NCBI GenBank assembly: GCA_021234535.1
Contig: CM037849.1
Coordinates: 14,604,571 to 14,668,570 of the forward strand
Length of the DNA: 64,000 nt
Direction of reading: 5' to 3'
Origin: Stichopus chloronotus
Taxonomy: Eukaryota; Echinodermata; Holothuroidea; Aspidochirotida; Stichopodidae
Position 1 is the stretch's first letter; every line of letters starts with the position of its first letter. The notes under the pieces were generated by a model that did no database searches, was not told where the DNA came from, and saw nothing but the letters and a program-made list of their open reading frames with translations. Both the position numbers and the translations under genes were made by a program. Below are positions 38,166 to 51,215 of this stretch, piece after piece.

Positions 38166-41100
38166 ATGGGGAAAGTTACACTGTCTCTTAACGTACTTAT
38201 GATTGTGACCATTCTCGATCCGTCTCAATCAGTTTGCAGTAAGTATAGTGCTACACTTTAAACATTTCTCATAGAAAGGCAGAATTAATGCAAACTCTTA
38301 ATACAAACTAAGCAAAACCTTAGGGAAAAAAGCTAAAACTTTCAATAAATGCAGCTAGCAATATCTGGGTTTTACAATTTTCTCGAAGCTAATCGTGGCA
38401 TTCAAACTGATGGTTTTAAAGAACGGCTAAGTAAATTTACCAGCAACAGTCTGCTGTTCTCTGCAGCCGTCCTTCAAATGAGAAATATACATGAGAAATA
38501 TACATGAGTAGTATGGAATCTTCTCAGCACAAGTTAATTGTTTATGAAATTGAAGTGACTGTCGAAGTGCCTGAAAATTGGAGACCAATTGAATCTTCAA
38601 TCTGCACCAAAATATTGTGAAAATTAAGGTCACATATTAAATTATTCTAATGTCACTTGAAAGGGAGTTGAGATTATAAAGAAATAAAAAATAAAAAGGA
38701 TATTCAAGTAGTTGTTTCAGTGTGATATCACAAATTTTTCATACTCCAATGTTACCCTGATTTTGAGATCGATGGTTTTCTAAAAAAATATTCATAACTT
38801 TCATGCGGAAAGTGTAGGTTTCACGCTACAGAGGTATTGTTTTCACCAGATAAAGACAGAACAGTATTCATAATTTTAACCTGGTCACTTTTCAGTGGCC
38901 AATCCCTTCAAACAGTTTCTATCTAAGTGTATTATACGTTGACATTTTCATTTCTATTTCATAGAACTGTGTGAATTTGACAAGAAGTTTCCTAATGAGG
39001 GGAAACAATGTTACCTGAATCAAATGCCAAACGGTGAGGAATTTTTAATGGTAATGACAATCGTTCTTTAAACTTTGTTAAGACCCCGCGAAATAGATTT
39101 TAGCAATCTAATGACACTCAGGTGTTCATTCATGTATAACAGGGAAATAGTGTAGAGATTTTCAAATGTCCGCTAGTGTATGGAGCAGATATTTTGAAGT
39201 GTCTGCACGTACACTGTAAAAATGTCTGTAAATTTACAGTAAATAAAACAAAGAAATAAATAATGATTACAGAAATTGTCTGGAAACTAATTACCAGAAC
39301 ATTTCTATTTTCCTTTTGTATTTCTGTATTTTATTGTCTGTAAATTTACATTTTACAATTTACATTTTTTAAAATGTATCTTTCAACATGTTATTTCCTA
39401 ATAACATTGTTTCCATGGTGTGAGAGTCGAAAGCTTTCAAACAAACAAGAAGTCACTCTTTGGTAAATTCACATTACCTCATCCACCACCATTCCTTAGT
39501 CATACTTAAGTCCAGAAATCCATTAATAATTAAATATATTTTATTAACAGCATTAATTTTATAACTAGATACCACTCTCGACTTCCTGAAGAATACTACG
39601 ATCATAAGGGAGAAACAAGATACGGAGTAAATACCTTCTGAAACTACCAAATGACAATAATGAAATATTTTAAATCCAACTTTTTTTTTTTGCCGTTATT
39701 TAAGATAATTTACAGATATATATATTCGTCTGCATATTGTTTTGAATCTACTCTTAAACCCTTGTCGCATGATTTTTATTGCACAAAACTATTTGGCCCC
39801 TAACTATAGAAACCACAGTTGGCCTCGTGCAGGATACTACGATAGCAACGGACCCACAGAGTACGGAGTCATACCCTACAACTCCTGAACCACCAAAAGG
39901 TAAAACACTCATTGATTAAAGACCTATGAATTATATCAGATCCCAAATCATCATCTACAGTTGTATACAAGTAGCGTGAGCTACACGCTTGATGAAAGTT
40001 AAATAAAGAGATTGTTTGTGAAATTAAATTTCAGTATATTACATGTTTTATTAAAAGTGCAATCATAAATAAATGGTAAATTGCTTTAATTTTAGAAACC
40101 ACTTTTTAATTCGACGGATAAAATGTAGATTTCTTTTGACTGTGTGCAACTCAGTAACATCTCAGTGTACCGTGTAAGCTGCCTGATCCTTAGATTGTAA
40201 GCAGAGTAGTATTAATATCCCCTACAGCTGCATCCCGTATCTGCGTCACTGGGAACGCCGTCCACAAAGGTTGCAACTTATGTGGAACCATCTGTGATAA
40301 TCCCGCTGATAACACAGACTGTTCCATCTACTGCCTCTGTCCGCAGAAATACAAAGTAGCAGAACATTTTTGTGGCGCTGCCAATTCATATCAGTGTTCC
40401 ATAAGAAGTACTTCGAAGGTATAGTAACTTCTGCATGACTCCATTGCTATAGAAATACAGCATCTTATCTTCAATTATCTTACCTCATATCAACTCCCCA
40501 TATGCGCATGATGACAACATGCGTAACTTCTTGCCTACCAACAAACTTACCGTTCTGCAAATTAACTACTTCCTACCTCTCAACCATTTACTTTAAAACT
40601 TAAGAACAGAGAGCAAATTTTAAGGTGATAATTATTTTGTTTTCCAATAGGCATATCGTGGAACGTGTGGCAACAACATAAGCGTACCATATAACCAGTC
40701 GAATTTTACGGGTAAGTAATCCTACGAGAGCTGTTACGTCTTTACCAGCTACTCTGCAGCGTCAGTTTTTTTTTTAATTTACCCATTACTTTAGTTTCTC
40801 CAATCTCTCGGAGAAAGAGAGAGCAGCCTCATATGAGGACATACATCTCATTTACATGTTCACATTTTATCTACTAACTATAACCACTTATTGGATTATT
40901 CCATGAACACCTCTCTCTGTCCTTCCAACTTTAATTTAAAGAATTGGCCTAGGTATAATAGGACTTTCTATTGTATTCTCCACCCTACTTCCATTTTAAT
41001 AACCTTCATGTATCCACAGAATTTGTTCTTTCACATTGTCTCCTGCCATTCTTTATTTTTAAGAGCTACCATATCCTTCGAACTGCAAGGAGATATACGA

Positions 41101-43742
41101 ACAGTGTAATGTTTCTTCTTCTGGGGTTTTTGCTATTCAACCAGATGGTTCTCCTGACCATTTTAGCGTCTACTGCAATAACTCCATCGATGGAGGCGGA
41201 TGGACTGTAAGTATTCGAGTCCCTCTCTAGAGATAGACCTGCCTGTGAGAATAACAATATGCCTTATCTGTCTAAATTTAATTTCGTTACTGTAACGAAA
41301 TTTTGCGGGATTATTTGCTAATCACATCTCCCCTTCCTATTCCCCCTACATCCCCTACACCGCTCCCTCTTACTCACTCACACTTGGAATCAGTTTACCC
41401 CTGCATACTGATAAAGAGTAGCAACCAATTAGCGCTGACTTTCGGGTTGATTGTGTGCCTGTTTGAAGTTGATAAGAGATATGTAATAACTTAGTTGTTT
41501 ACCACAGAAACGTCAGTCTTGATGTTCTTAACTTAAATCAGGTAATCATTTTAGTTACTGCATTTGTTCGTTTCCTCACTAATCAGGTGGTCCAACGTAG
41601 ACAGGATGGTTCCGTAGACTTTTATCGCAACTGGAATGACTACAAACACGGGTTTGGTTTCTTACGAAGAGAATTCTGGATTGGAAATCGTCAACTAGCC
41701 TACTTGACAAACCAAGGGAATTACGAACTGAGGATAGATATGAACAACCAAAACGGGGAGACGTATTTCGCGAAATACAATCTCTTCAGGATTAGCCATG
41801 AAAGTGGTAACTTCACAATGACACACCTCGGTGAATACCTGAATGAGAGTACCGCGGGTAAGTTGACGTTTTAATTCCAGTACTTTTTCCACAACATTTT
41901 GAGATTAAACTGGTAATGGGCCCAATGCAAGCTAAAAACAATTTTAAAACAGTTGAAAATAATTCTCAATGTGATCATAAGGTGGGGCTTTCTGTGTCTT
42001 ATGATAATTACGATAATAGTTAGAAAATCGTTACATGTATTTATGCCCTCTTATGTCTTCCTTTTCTACGATATTTTGTATATATTTTTTTTATGCTACG
42101 ATATATTATGTTTTATATTTCACATTGTCGGAAGACTTCACGTGTAGAAAATCAAACCAAACAAGTTATGCACAGTGTGTCTGTTAACGTAAAGAAACGA
42201 GTTCTTAAGACAAAGGTGCACATTACGAGGTCAGTTATCATGCTTCTGGGTAATCCGATTCATGTTTATGAAAGCTTAAATTAAACAAAGAGAGAAACAA
42301 GGTGATTCAAGCACATATTTGGCAATCAATATTAATCAGTCAACTATTGTCTTTTGAAATTCTCACTTTTACAAAGTATTAATTTTCGAAATCATATTAA
42401 AGAGGTATTAAGTTCGATCCATATTATACATTTTTCAGTACACGTTGTGCCACGAACTATCCTTTTTCACTCTTATTTGTGTCAACTATGGTGATTTTCT
42501 CTGTTGCTTCTTGCCTTTACTTTCTTGCTTTTGTCACAAACTCAAAAGAGGGAATTGGCAGCTTTGTCCGAAATGATTCTGAGAGAAATTGTCACGAAGC
42601 CTACGTAGTTTCTGTTTAATACATATTTGTTAAACATATAGCGTCATCGTCTGAACTATATTGTAAAGAAGCAAAAAATGGCTGAAAAAGAAAAATGAAG
42701 TTAATAATAGTCTACCTTTTGTTTTTATTGTATACCTTTCGAAAGCATCTCGAGGAAAAAGTATGAAGCCGTAGTGAAAGGTATCGATAAGACAGTGCTC
42801 TCTTTTCATACTGACTCAAAACCACTTATTCGTGCTCATTGTTGGTAATATGTTAATAAAGTACGGTACGACATGACCAGATTTTACCTGTCACAATAAT
42901 TGATACTTCTAGTCTGATAGAATTAGTCACAACAGATGACAAATTTGCTTGCTATGATTAAGAACGTATAGGCTATGATCCTGTAAGGTACGTTGATATT
43001 GGCCCTAAAGTGCTCCAAAGGAAGACTGCTCTTCATAAAGAAATCTCGGGTCTTAATATGCTGAGTCACTGTATGTTTCTTCCCATAATTGTACAGAGGC
43101 ATGTTACAATTTTTAACCCGATTTTCTCCTGTGCTGTTTGCAATTTGGAGAAGTTGCTAAACTTCGTGACTTAAAACTCACCTGTCAGAGTTGATAATTA
43201 TGAAAAAATATGAGCTCACTAAGCAATATTAGGAAGGGACACAATTTGAAATTCACAGATGACGCAATTGAATAAGTATACAGTGCTTTCCGAACGAAGG
43301 GTTAATATCGAACATGGCGTAGGGAAAAGCCCATACACAGAGTTTTATTCTGTAGCTATTATCATGGAACACATGTAGGACTATAACATGTTTTTTGTCT
43401 ACTGATATCAATACTATAAATGAAGTCTGACGTAATGTTGGATCTATATTACCATAATCTGTCCGTTTTTGTACAACAGGTCAAGACTCTCTGATTCATC
43501 ATCTTAATGCGCCCTTCTCGACGTTTGGAAGGGATGGGGATCGCAATGGTGAGGTGAACTGCGCCTCCTCGAGGAGAGGTGCTTGGTGGTACAATGACTG
43601 CCAGGAATCTACACCACAGTCTAACCTCAACGGACTTTACTTTTCATGTCCTTCCTGCTTGGAGGGCATCTCATGGACTTCTCTTCCTGGTGGACCTTCT
43701 AACATCATATACAATGAGATAAAAATACGTCCTGTGGATTAA
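38166..43742 (+). CDS. Fibrinogen-related secreted protein with Cys-rich segment (FREP gene 3), complete, 8 exons
   Basis: Exons 38166-38238, 38965-39033, 39810-39899, 40228-40418, 40651-40711, 41064-41206, 41587-41857 and 43480-43742 join in phase to 386 residues ending in TAA. Residues 1-23 form a signal peptide (VTLSLNVLMIVTIL core). Then come a short two-cysteine segment (24-47), a Thr/Pro-rich linker (48-77, TTVGLVQDTT, TTPEPP) likely O-glycosylated, and a segment with ten cysteines across exons 4-5 (78-161) that I do not recognise. The fibrinogen domain is ~166-386: PSNCKEIYEQC, NNSIDGGGWT, RREFWIGNRQLAYLTNQ, FSTFGRDGDRNG in the calcium-site region, NCASSRRGAWWYNDC, LNGLYF. The last two exons have exactly the lengths seen in FREP genes 1 and 2. 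It lacks RKRR. Secretion and carbohydrate recognition are inferred from family. Confidence 0.9.
39213..39359. mobile_element. Short palindromic MITE in FREP gene 3 intron 2
   Basis: The left end (ctgtaaaaatg, then ctgtaaatttacag, then taaataaaac) is mirrored on the right (gtattttattg, then tctgtaaatttaca, then ttttacaa). The perfect palindrome ctgtaaatttacag lies near 39225. About 147 bp with no open frame. It resembles the small hairpin-forming elements common in animal introns. Confidence 0.6.
39571..39635 (+). pseudogene. Decayed duplicate of the Thr-rich linker exon of FREP gene 3
   Basis: After an acceptor-like ataactag, the sequence aligns with exon 3 (39810-39899): tcctgaagaatactacgat against tcgtgcaggatactacgat, then atacggagt against gtacggagt, then ttctgaaactaccaaa against tcctgaaccaccaaaa. 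In the expected phase it reads DTTLDFLKNTT and then hits TAA. No good GT donor follows. It is a tandem exon duplication that has decayed, so it should be skipped in the mRNA. Confidence 0.7.
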
Positions 43743-46700
43743 AAAGGATCACAGAGTAACTGATACCATAACGTCAATTGTGATTCATCTAGGTGATTAA
43801 CGACCAATTACAGATCAATCTTATGCCTATCACATTGCATGTATCAATTTTATTTCAATTACATATGTCAATGATACATACCTTATATATCAGAATTGCA
43901 CAACAGCTAAGTATATTTCTTTATTGTCAATTGGCTTTTCAATGGTTTGCAAAATAGAGGGTTATTTAGTATGGATGAACAATGAAGAAAGAGTGTAAGA
44001 GAAACATGGGAGGTTTAGCAGCTACCGTAGTGTCACTGATGGCAACAAAATAATGCGATAGTGCCACAATAATTCAGTAGGGGTACAATATGTTGCATGT
44101 GGGTACATTAACCATCAAGGTAGCTTTATTCAGGCATGACATATGTTAATCAAATATATATTATCCTAATAACCTGAATAGTCTGGAAAACTTCTGTCAT
44201 CTCTGTTTATGTGTGTTTGTTTTTCTTATTTTTTGAGGGGGGGGCTTACGAAGACGAGGCAGAAACGAAACGAAAATAGCCTATTTCAACTACCGAATAT
44301 TCGAATTTATGAGATATAACTATAAGCATCTGAACTTTGTAATTGTTCGTTCTTATAAAACCCTCATTAACTCATAATCCATTGACAGTGACGTTGTTGG
44401 CTTCCATGGGCTATAATACCTCACACAGATTCGAGGGAATATTCATGCAAAGCATTGTTAGGGTTTACTCGAGGCCGGAGTCGGACCGCTTATTCTGGTC
44501 TCGGTCTTCGTCTTGCTCTCGGCATTTTGCCTTCTCAATCTTGGTCCCGGTCTTGGACAATTGTGATCTCTCTTTGAGACAGGCAGAAACATTGTTGTTT
44601 CCTTTGCTTCCTTATTTTTTTTTAAATAAAGTTTTTCAAAATAGTTCATTTACTTTGAAGTATAATTGTTTCAGTGGGTCCTTCACTTGGTTTATATGGA
44701 CAATGTAGTCAACTGGGCAATCACTATGATCGGGATAAACAGAAGCAGCAGTCCGTTAATGCGCTGTGCAAGTGCTTGTTGAAACCCCCTTCTCAGTGTT
44801 TACTCGGTGCTAATCATTTCTAGCTCTTCAAGATTGCCTGCAGCTGTTTGCCATTTCATAACCTTGGTAGTACTGCAACTAAACCTTGCCTCTTATTTGG
44901 CTATATAAGGAATAGAAAAATTCGGCAAATCAGTTAATACTAAGACAAAGACCGTTTTATATAACCTACAGTACTTAGGTCTAAAAACCGTTGAGCCAGT
45001 GAATTTTGGTTAAAGTCACTAGCTAAATGATGTAGTGAACAGAACGAAACAAATGACTTGCAAGAGAACACTCAGGGTCTTCTATCCTAGTACTTCTGTC
45101 TCTCTGAACACATTGCCAAGGTGAGAGTTGATGGCAATGTAGCTCACGTAGATATGATTGTATTTGCAAGGTCATATAAAAGGTTCTAAGAGTTCAAAGG
45201 GGAGAGGGGAGGAATATTTTGGAATCGCCAATCTCTATTCAAGATGAATTTTAGTGAGGAATCAAAAACTTAACCCTTCGGTTACTACGTTTAAAGTTTG
45301 ATGAAGGGCCATGGGGTAATGTTGTTAAAAATATATAATCTTCCCGTGCAAACGTTGGATTGGTGTGAAAAATTTAGAAAGGTTTGAGCTTCCGTTCTAT
45401 CATGCTAAGTATCCTTGGAATATGGTCACTGAAAGCAGATCTATATCACTGATGTTGCCTTCTTGGTGACGAAGGTCGTTTGCAGATCGTAAGATATCAA
45501 AATCACACAGGAAATTATTCACAGACCTGGAGAGGATGTTTCACTGTTCTATATTTATACATTCCGACTTGTTCTTGATTTCGGGCCTTGTTAATTGGTC
45601 CCGGTCACGAAGTTCTGGTATCGGTCTCGGTTTGTTCTCGACGCCCTCTGGTCCCGGTCTGGACTACAATATTGATGCAAATTTTTGAGAATTACACTAA
45701 AAAATATAGTTTTAATTATAATTACAGTTTTCCAATACAAAGAGGTGTAAATTAGGCAAGCCAATGTATATTGCCATCTGGAACATCTTCAGTTAAAAAA
45801 AAAAGGAAGAAAAATCACAAAAGAAAAAAGAAAGAAAATAAGAATTAAACACGATTGTAATGCAATTGATAACATTTTGTTTTGTCAAAATTGGCAGTCA
45901 TCACTACTCTGTTAAAATACATGGATTGCACTCGGTATGGTTTTTTAGTTTCAGGTAAGATTTTACTAAACCTTTCCCACAATGGAAAGAAGAAAGATCT
46001 TGTTCTTGTCATGATTATTCAACATGTTAGTAATTTGAAACAAAATGTTCGACACAGTTGTTAACTTCACTCGTAAAACTGTACACTGAGGGCAATGCTG
46101 GCATTGGTTAGGTATTGTACATTGATACGCTAGGCTTGTTTACGTGGTTTCCATTTCAATTTCACATAGTAAATATGTTTTCTCCAACTTGGTGGTAAAT
46201 TTTCTTGATTTTAATTTTACCCAATAATTGTACTTTCATTTCATACCTGCAACTGAGACTTTCAGAGGAAAAGAGGTTTGACTCTGCTTAAGAGGAAGTG
46301 ACAATCGGTCATAAATTATTTATTTCCTAGAAAAGACAGGACCTGCCTAGAGCTTTGTTAGCACTTTATTATATCACCTAATCTTATCGATTGCTTCTCT
46401 TCTTTTTTCTTCAATTCTGACTTTATACAGTAAGACACTGCTCCTGTGTACACGCCTATATTCGATAAATTTGAACGGTCTGAGAGTTTAATTGCAGCAA
46501 TTAATACACCTGGCACATTGAATATGTAGGCTACAATGTTGAATCTTTGCAAGGCGCTGTACAGAACGACAATATATCAACTAAGTACGTGTTACTTCAT
46601 ATGGCCTAGATTGCCCGAATTCAGTGGTTTCAGGGTTTTTAATAGACATTTATCTATTTTCATACAGGTGCCTGTAAATATCCTAATCATCCAAGTGCAC

Positions 46701-49500
46701 CTTTCTCGTATATGAGCCTATACTAATAAACCATGGTAACGACAAACAAACACGGCAGTGTTGATATCGATAAGGTCTTCGGGGTAAAATATCATCGAGT
46801 GTGTGATGATCTTAAAATGTTTAAAGCAAACATTTTGGTTTGTCTATAGAGAACACTTCTCGATATAATTATCTCTTTTTATAGATTATCCTGTGAATCA
46901 ATACTTACATTTAATTCTAAGTATTGATTTGTTCACACTTTCCAAGCTCTATTTTGTTGGGAAAAAAGTTACTGTATATAGAAGCATCATGCTCTTATCC
47001 GGGGTCTTTCTCTTGCATCTCTGTAATTCTGTGAGTGCAACTGTTGTGTCTTTGATATTTATGCACCTTGACGGTAATCAAGGGCAGCTTGCAAATAAAG
47101 CATCAGCCTAAATCCAGGTCTAATTCAATATTGTCTTTTCTGCATGAAGCAGCTGGATAGGTAAAACAGGAACATATTACTAAATGGAATCGACAACATT
47201 TTTATTGTATATACAAGTAGGCGATAGTAAATTTAACGGGAACACTAATATTCGTCTGAAGAATATGACCCAAAAGAATCAGTCCTTTCACCTTTGCTTT
47301 TAGTGGACTTATATTGATGAGTGCACAAGGTCACCAGGAAAAACTTTTGGTGACGTTTGTTATATTAACTTGCTGTATATTTTGGATAAAAAACTTCTGA
47401 GAAGAGAGAGTCAAAATGGACCTAATTTGTATAACTTTACGAAAGATGCAAACAGCGAAACGACATCTCAATAAATGTGTTGAATCATGCTTGTTAGGAA
47501 TTTGAAGAATATATCGGAACGGACTGCAAAAACTTCTGTTTGTAGATTGAACTGTGCAGACGGTGCAGACCACTGTTTTGGTTGGTGCGTCAACCCGGCG
47601 CCCCCCCCCCCCCACCCCCACACACACATACACACACTTTTGGCGCCTAAAAAACATAAAAAACAGGGAAACGATAACTAAGGGAAAACGACGAAAGTGA
47701 GACAGTATGAAAAATATCCTAAGGCCATGAAAATTACCACCTGTTCACATCTGGTCCTATTCTGAAAGCAAAACTTTCTAAAAGGGATCCCCTCTCCTTA
47801 GACCCCACCCAGTGGTTGCAATCCATTGACGCCTCCACTATCACAAAATTCTGGATACGCCATTAATTGTCAGACAAATTGTTTGTTTTTGTTCAATCTA
47901 TATGATAAAGGCCTCTCAGTCTGTACCCAAATTGAAGAAAACATTAGATTAACCAACCACTTGTGTTGCAGATGTTCACCAGCCGAGATGTAAGCAAATG
48001 CGCACCCCCATTTATCCCCATGTATAGGCCCATCCGAGTTTTCTTAAGTTCATTATGTCAGTGATTCAGTGTATGAAATCTTCAGCAAGCAAAGAATGTC
48101 CATGAAGCTGTTTATCGTTTGAAACCTATACGTGTTAGGCGGGGGTCTTTTCTTCAGGATTTTTCCGGTCACGAATCCTACAATGACTGTAGCCGATTCC
48201 AGTAAGCTAGAGCCAAAGTCCACGTCCAATTTTCAAGTTCAATTGTACAACAAGTACAGTATTGTATGGTAGGCAATTGAACTAAATTTGACGGAGCCAA
48301 TGCACACAGGTAAATATATATACATGGTAGGACAAATTCACCAAACAAATTAGAGAAAGCTCTTGCCATATTCGATGAAAATGTATTAGTTGATCACACG
48401 CTCTTTCTCTGAGGCTGCGGGGAGGGGGGCAATGTGAATTAAAGTCTGTTCAAGATGAAGAGCCCACCAACGTATTAGATTTAATCGTTTGCCGGTCCAT
48501 CTTATACCAAACATGTTACTACCCGTCCCACAACCTTGAAAAATAAAAGCAAATCACAAAGAAAAAAATGCATGCTTTAAGTACGTTGTATGCACATAAA
48601 TGCTTCCCGAAGCGGTTCAATATTACCTATATTGTTATGTATTTGTGGGTTGATTTTTGAGCCTGGGGATTACAGTTGTGGTATGAGTACCCCAGCGACG
48701 GATGTTCCATCAGATGTAAACAACAAGGGAAAGTCCCCCGTTACAAGACAGAGAGAGAGAGAGAGGTGGAGTTGTTAGAGCAAAAGTACAAAGAGAGATG
48801 GGATTAGACTCCCATTTATTTATTGATACTACTGTCACACACAAATTAGATGAATTCAGTTAACGATGATGATTAAATGTTGAGTTAGTTTACAAGACGT
48901 TGACAAGAGAGAACGAGAAACGGAGACAGTACAGTCGGTGACACAGGCATAATTATTACAGAGAGGAACGTTGACGGTTCGACAGCAAAATTACCAGTCG
49001 AGGGGGGGGGGGGGGGGGGTCGGGGGAGCGGCCTCGTGGTTTGTCGACTCTTCTGGGGTTGAAAGTCATGAGGTCTACGATGGCGTTGACCAATCAGATT
49101 CAAATAATCCTATACGTCATCATATGGAAATCGTTGCTTCCCATGAATTGACCAATCACGTAATATTGCAAAATCTTTCCAAGTAACAGTGCTTGCCTTT
49201 TCCATTTCAAATGTGTTTTTTATCTACTTATACTGACTGATTGAAGGGAATAAAGAAATGGTTAATTAACGAGGGGAAACACCGGAAATTGAACTTAATA
49301 TGGCTTCTGAGTACTGCAGAACGTAACGTTCACCATATGAAACATTATCACAGATTGTGAAAATGGTGAAAAGGAACTGAGCAATCTTTGTAAAACGAAT
49401 CTTCTGTAACACACCCCCCCCCCCACACACACACACACACCTTCTTTGTAGTCCATAGCAAGAACTGCTCAAATTTCCAACTATGTATGATTTCTGTATC
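43743..49500. other. Gene-poor stretch with simple repeats
   Basis: Two clusters of a degenerate ggtcccggtctcggtctt motif lie at ~44475-44565 and ~45590-45665. Poly-C followed by CA repeats is at ~47600-47640, a GA run near 48755 and poly-G at 49002-49019. The Met at 46989 opens a short hydrophobic run (LLSGVFLLHLC) followed by gtgagt, a possible but unsupported signal-peptide exon. No other coding exon is recognised. Confidence 0.4.
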
Positions 49501-49515
49501 TTATACTGTGTACAA

Positions 49516-49985
49516 GGTGGAGAGTTAGCTTTGTGGTTAGAGTGTCCGCGTCTTGCAATCAAAGGGATCAAATCCCGGTGGAACAACTTGGAAAATTTCT
49601 GGGGATTCAAATTTGACTTGTTCAGTGAAGCTGTTTACAGTGGTTCTGAGGGGAATATTTGGGTTCCTGCTTGGCACAGCTGATGGGTTGCTGAGCTGGA
49701 CAGGTTCTCCACCCCTCCCAGCCTTTGGGAAAGTGGCTGGAGACTGGGGGATACACTCTCGTACGTCGGATGGGGACCGCGTTAAAAGGCGGTCCCGGGA
49801 GCAGGTTTGGGTTTGCATGGTTTGCATTGGCGATTGTCTGGTTTCACCCCTGCCTCGATATCATCTGGACGCTTATCGAAAAGAGTAGGCGAACCTCGCC
49901 GGTGTTCATCCACAATCAACATGGTAAAGGGTCCTTGATGAGCCCATATGGGCTCCCTGATCCTCAACTTCCAAATTCAAATTAA
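49516..49985 (+). mobile_element. tRNA-derived SINE
   Basis: The first ~70 bases are tRNA-like: tagctttgtgg at 49526-49536 fits the pol III box A, and gggatcaaatccc at 49564-49576 fits box B, at normal spacing. A ~400-bp non-tRNA body follows, containing cgtcggatggggaccgcgtt and ggcggtcccggg. The block has higher GC than its flanks and overlapping frames in both directions, none credible as protein. The 3' end is placed by the drop in GC and is approximate. Confidence 0.65.
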
Positions 49986-50528
49986 CAATACTCATTTCCG
50001 TTACTCAAGTTCAACGTAGTTTCTGAGTCATAGAATTCATGAACAGCCTCTTGTGTAGACCTACTAGTCTACAAAGAAGAAAAATAATAATAGTCTGTTT
50101 TTTTTTCCTGTACCCACTTTAAGAAAAAAGTAGAAACGCTGAACTTGATGGAGATATAAATAGGCCTACTTCAAATCCACTTGGCAACTTTCAAAGCTAA
50201 AGTCCAACTGCATGGTTCATAATAGATCAACCGACCACGAGCTCTACAACAAACACAATTTTCATACATTGAGTCTAAAATACTCATAATTAAGTTTCTG
50301 ACTACAGATCTATAGTCTTTTTTTTTTTTTGAAGTGTATGTCCTTTATTCTATAGACTCAAGAGAAACAAAAAACAAAAAAAAAAGGTAGAGTAGTTAAG
50401 CCGTTTGCCAATATTCTGGTAACATTCCAACATATATGCCCCGACTTTGCACCCAATTTCATAAGGGGTTCTTTCGAGTTACCTCGAGTAACCAGTATGA
50501 TCCATCTAACATAACAACATATGGCGTA

Positions 50529-50733
50529 ACATTTCAACAAGGGTCCCATCATGGATGAATTCATATGGGGCCCATGTGATTTCAGTACACCTACGATTCA
50601 TAATAAGGGCCACCGAGATAACCATATGACCCAAATATGGGATAGTTATGGGGTCCATATGGGACAGTTGCCCACGTGGAAATTTATATGGGCCCCATAT
50701 GGATTCACCTATGTGGGTCCCATGTTGGAACGT
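50529..50733. mobile_element. Palindromic MITE, ~205 bp
   Basis: The left arm (acatttcaaca, gggtcccat, catatggggcccat) pairs with the right arm (atgggccccatatgg, gggtcccat, gttggaacgt) over about 55 bp. TA lies directly outside both ends (50527-50528 and 50734-50735). No open frame of note. The ends differ from the element at 24812-25046, so it is a different family. Confidence 0.7.
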
Positions 50734-51024
50734 TACAATATCGATGTCCGTGAATAGTATCCACTGCGGCTTACCATAACCTTACACAGAGAGCTGTTTG
50801 AACCACGGTTAGGCCTGTATGTATTACTACGTTATGAACATAGAGTTACGGAAGCTTCCAAAGGAAGTACAAAAAGTGAACAAGTGGACATTTGTTAAAA
50901 TGACAAGATATAGTTGTCATTTGAAAAAAAAATGGTAAAAATGGAGCGTTTCCTCTTTTGGATGTTTTTTCTCGTTATCTAGAAATTTTGCAGAAAATTT
51001 TCAAGTTTACAGTATAAGTACCCC

Positions 51025-51215
51025 CCAGTATAAGTCGTCCTTTTTTCCATCAACTATCCGCGATTGGAACAAACTACCCAATGAAATAGTCAATTTACAG
51101 AACCTGGACACTTTCAGGTGCCACCTGGCGTCTTGCTGACCGCTCTCGCTTACTTCCGTTGCGTTTGTGCCCTTTGGGAGAATGCAACGTATTCCAGAAG
51201 AAGAAGAAGAAGATA
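51025..51215 (+). mobile_element. 3' end of a non-LTR retrotransposon (5'-truncated LINE)
   Basis: The + frame from ~51037 reads SSFFPSTIRDWNKLPNEIV, then LDTFRCHLAS and stop. This is the well-known C-terminal signature of the pol protein of CR1/Jockey-type LINEs. About 60 bases after the stop comes an (AGA)n run (51190-51213), a typical simple-repeat tail. Nothing of the reverse transcriptase lies upstream, so the copy is strongly 5'-truncated. Confidence 0.75.

Noticed and set aside
44475..45665. Two ggtcccggtctcgg clusters as ends of one inserted element
   Set aside because: Both are in the same orientation and low-complexity; no matching flanks or internal coding found.
47331..47681. Frames rich in Gly or in Pro-His
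   Set aside because: They arise from poly-C and CA repeats read on opposite strands.
49483..49985. Several overlapping frames of 60-110 codons on both strands
   Set aside because: All lie inside the tRNA-derived SINE, whose higher GC removes stop codons.
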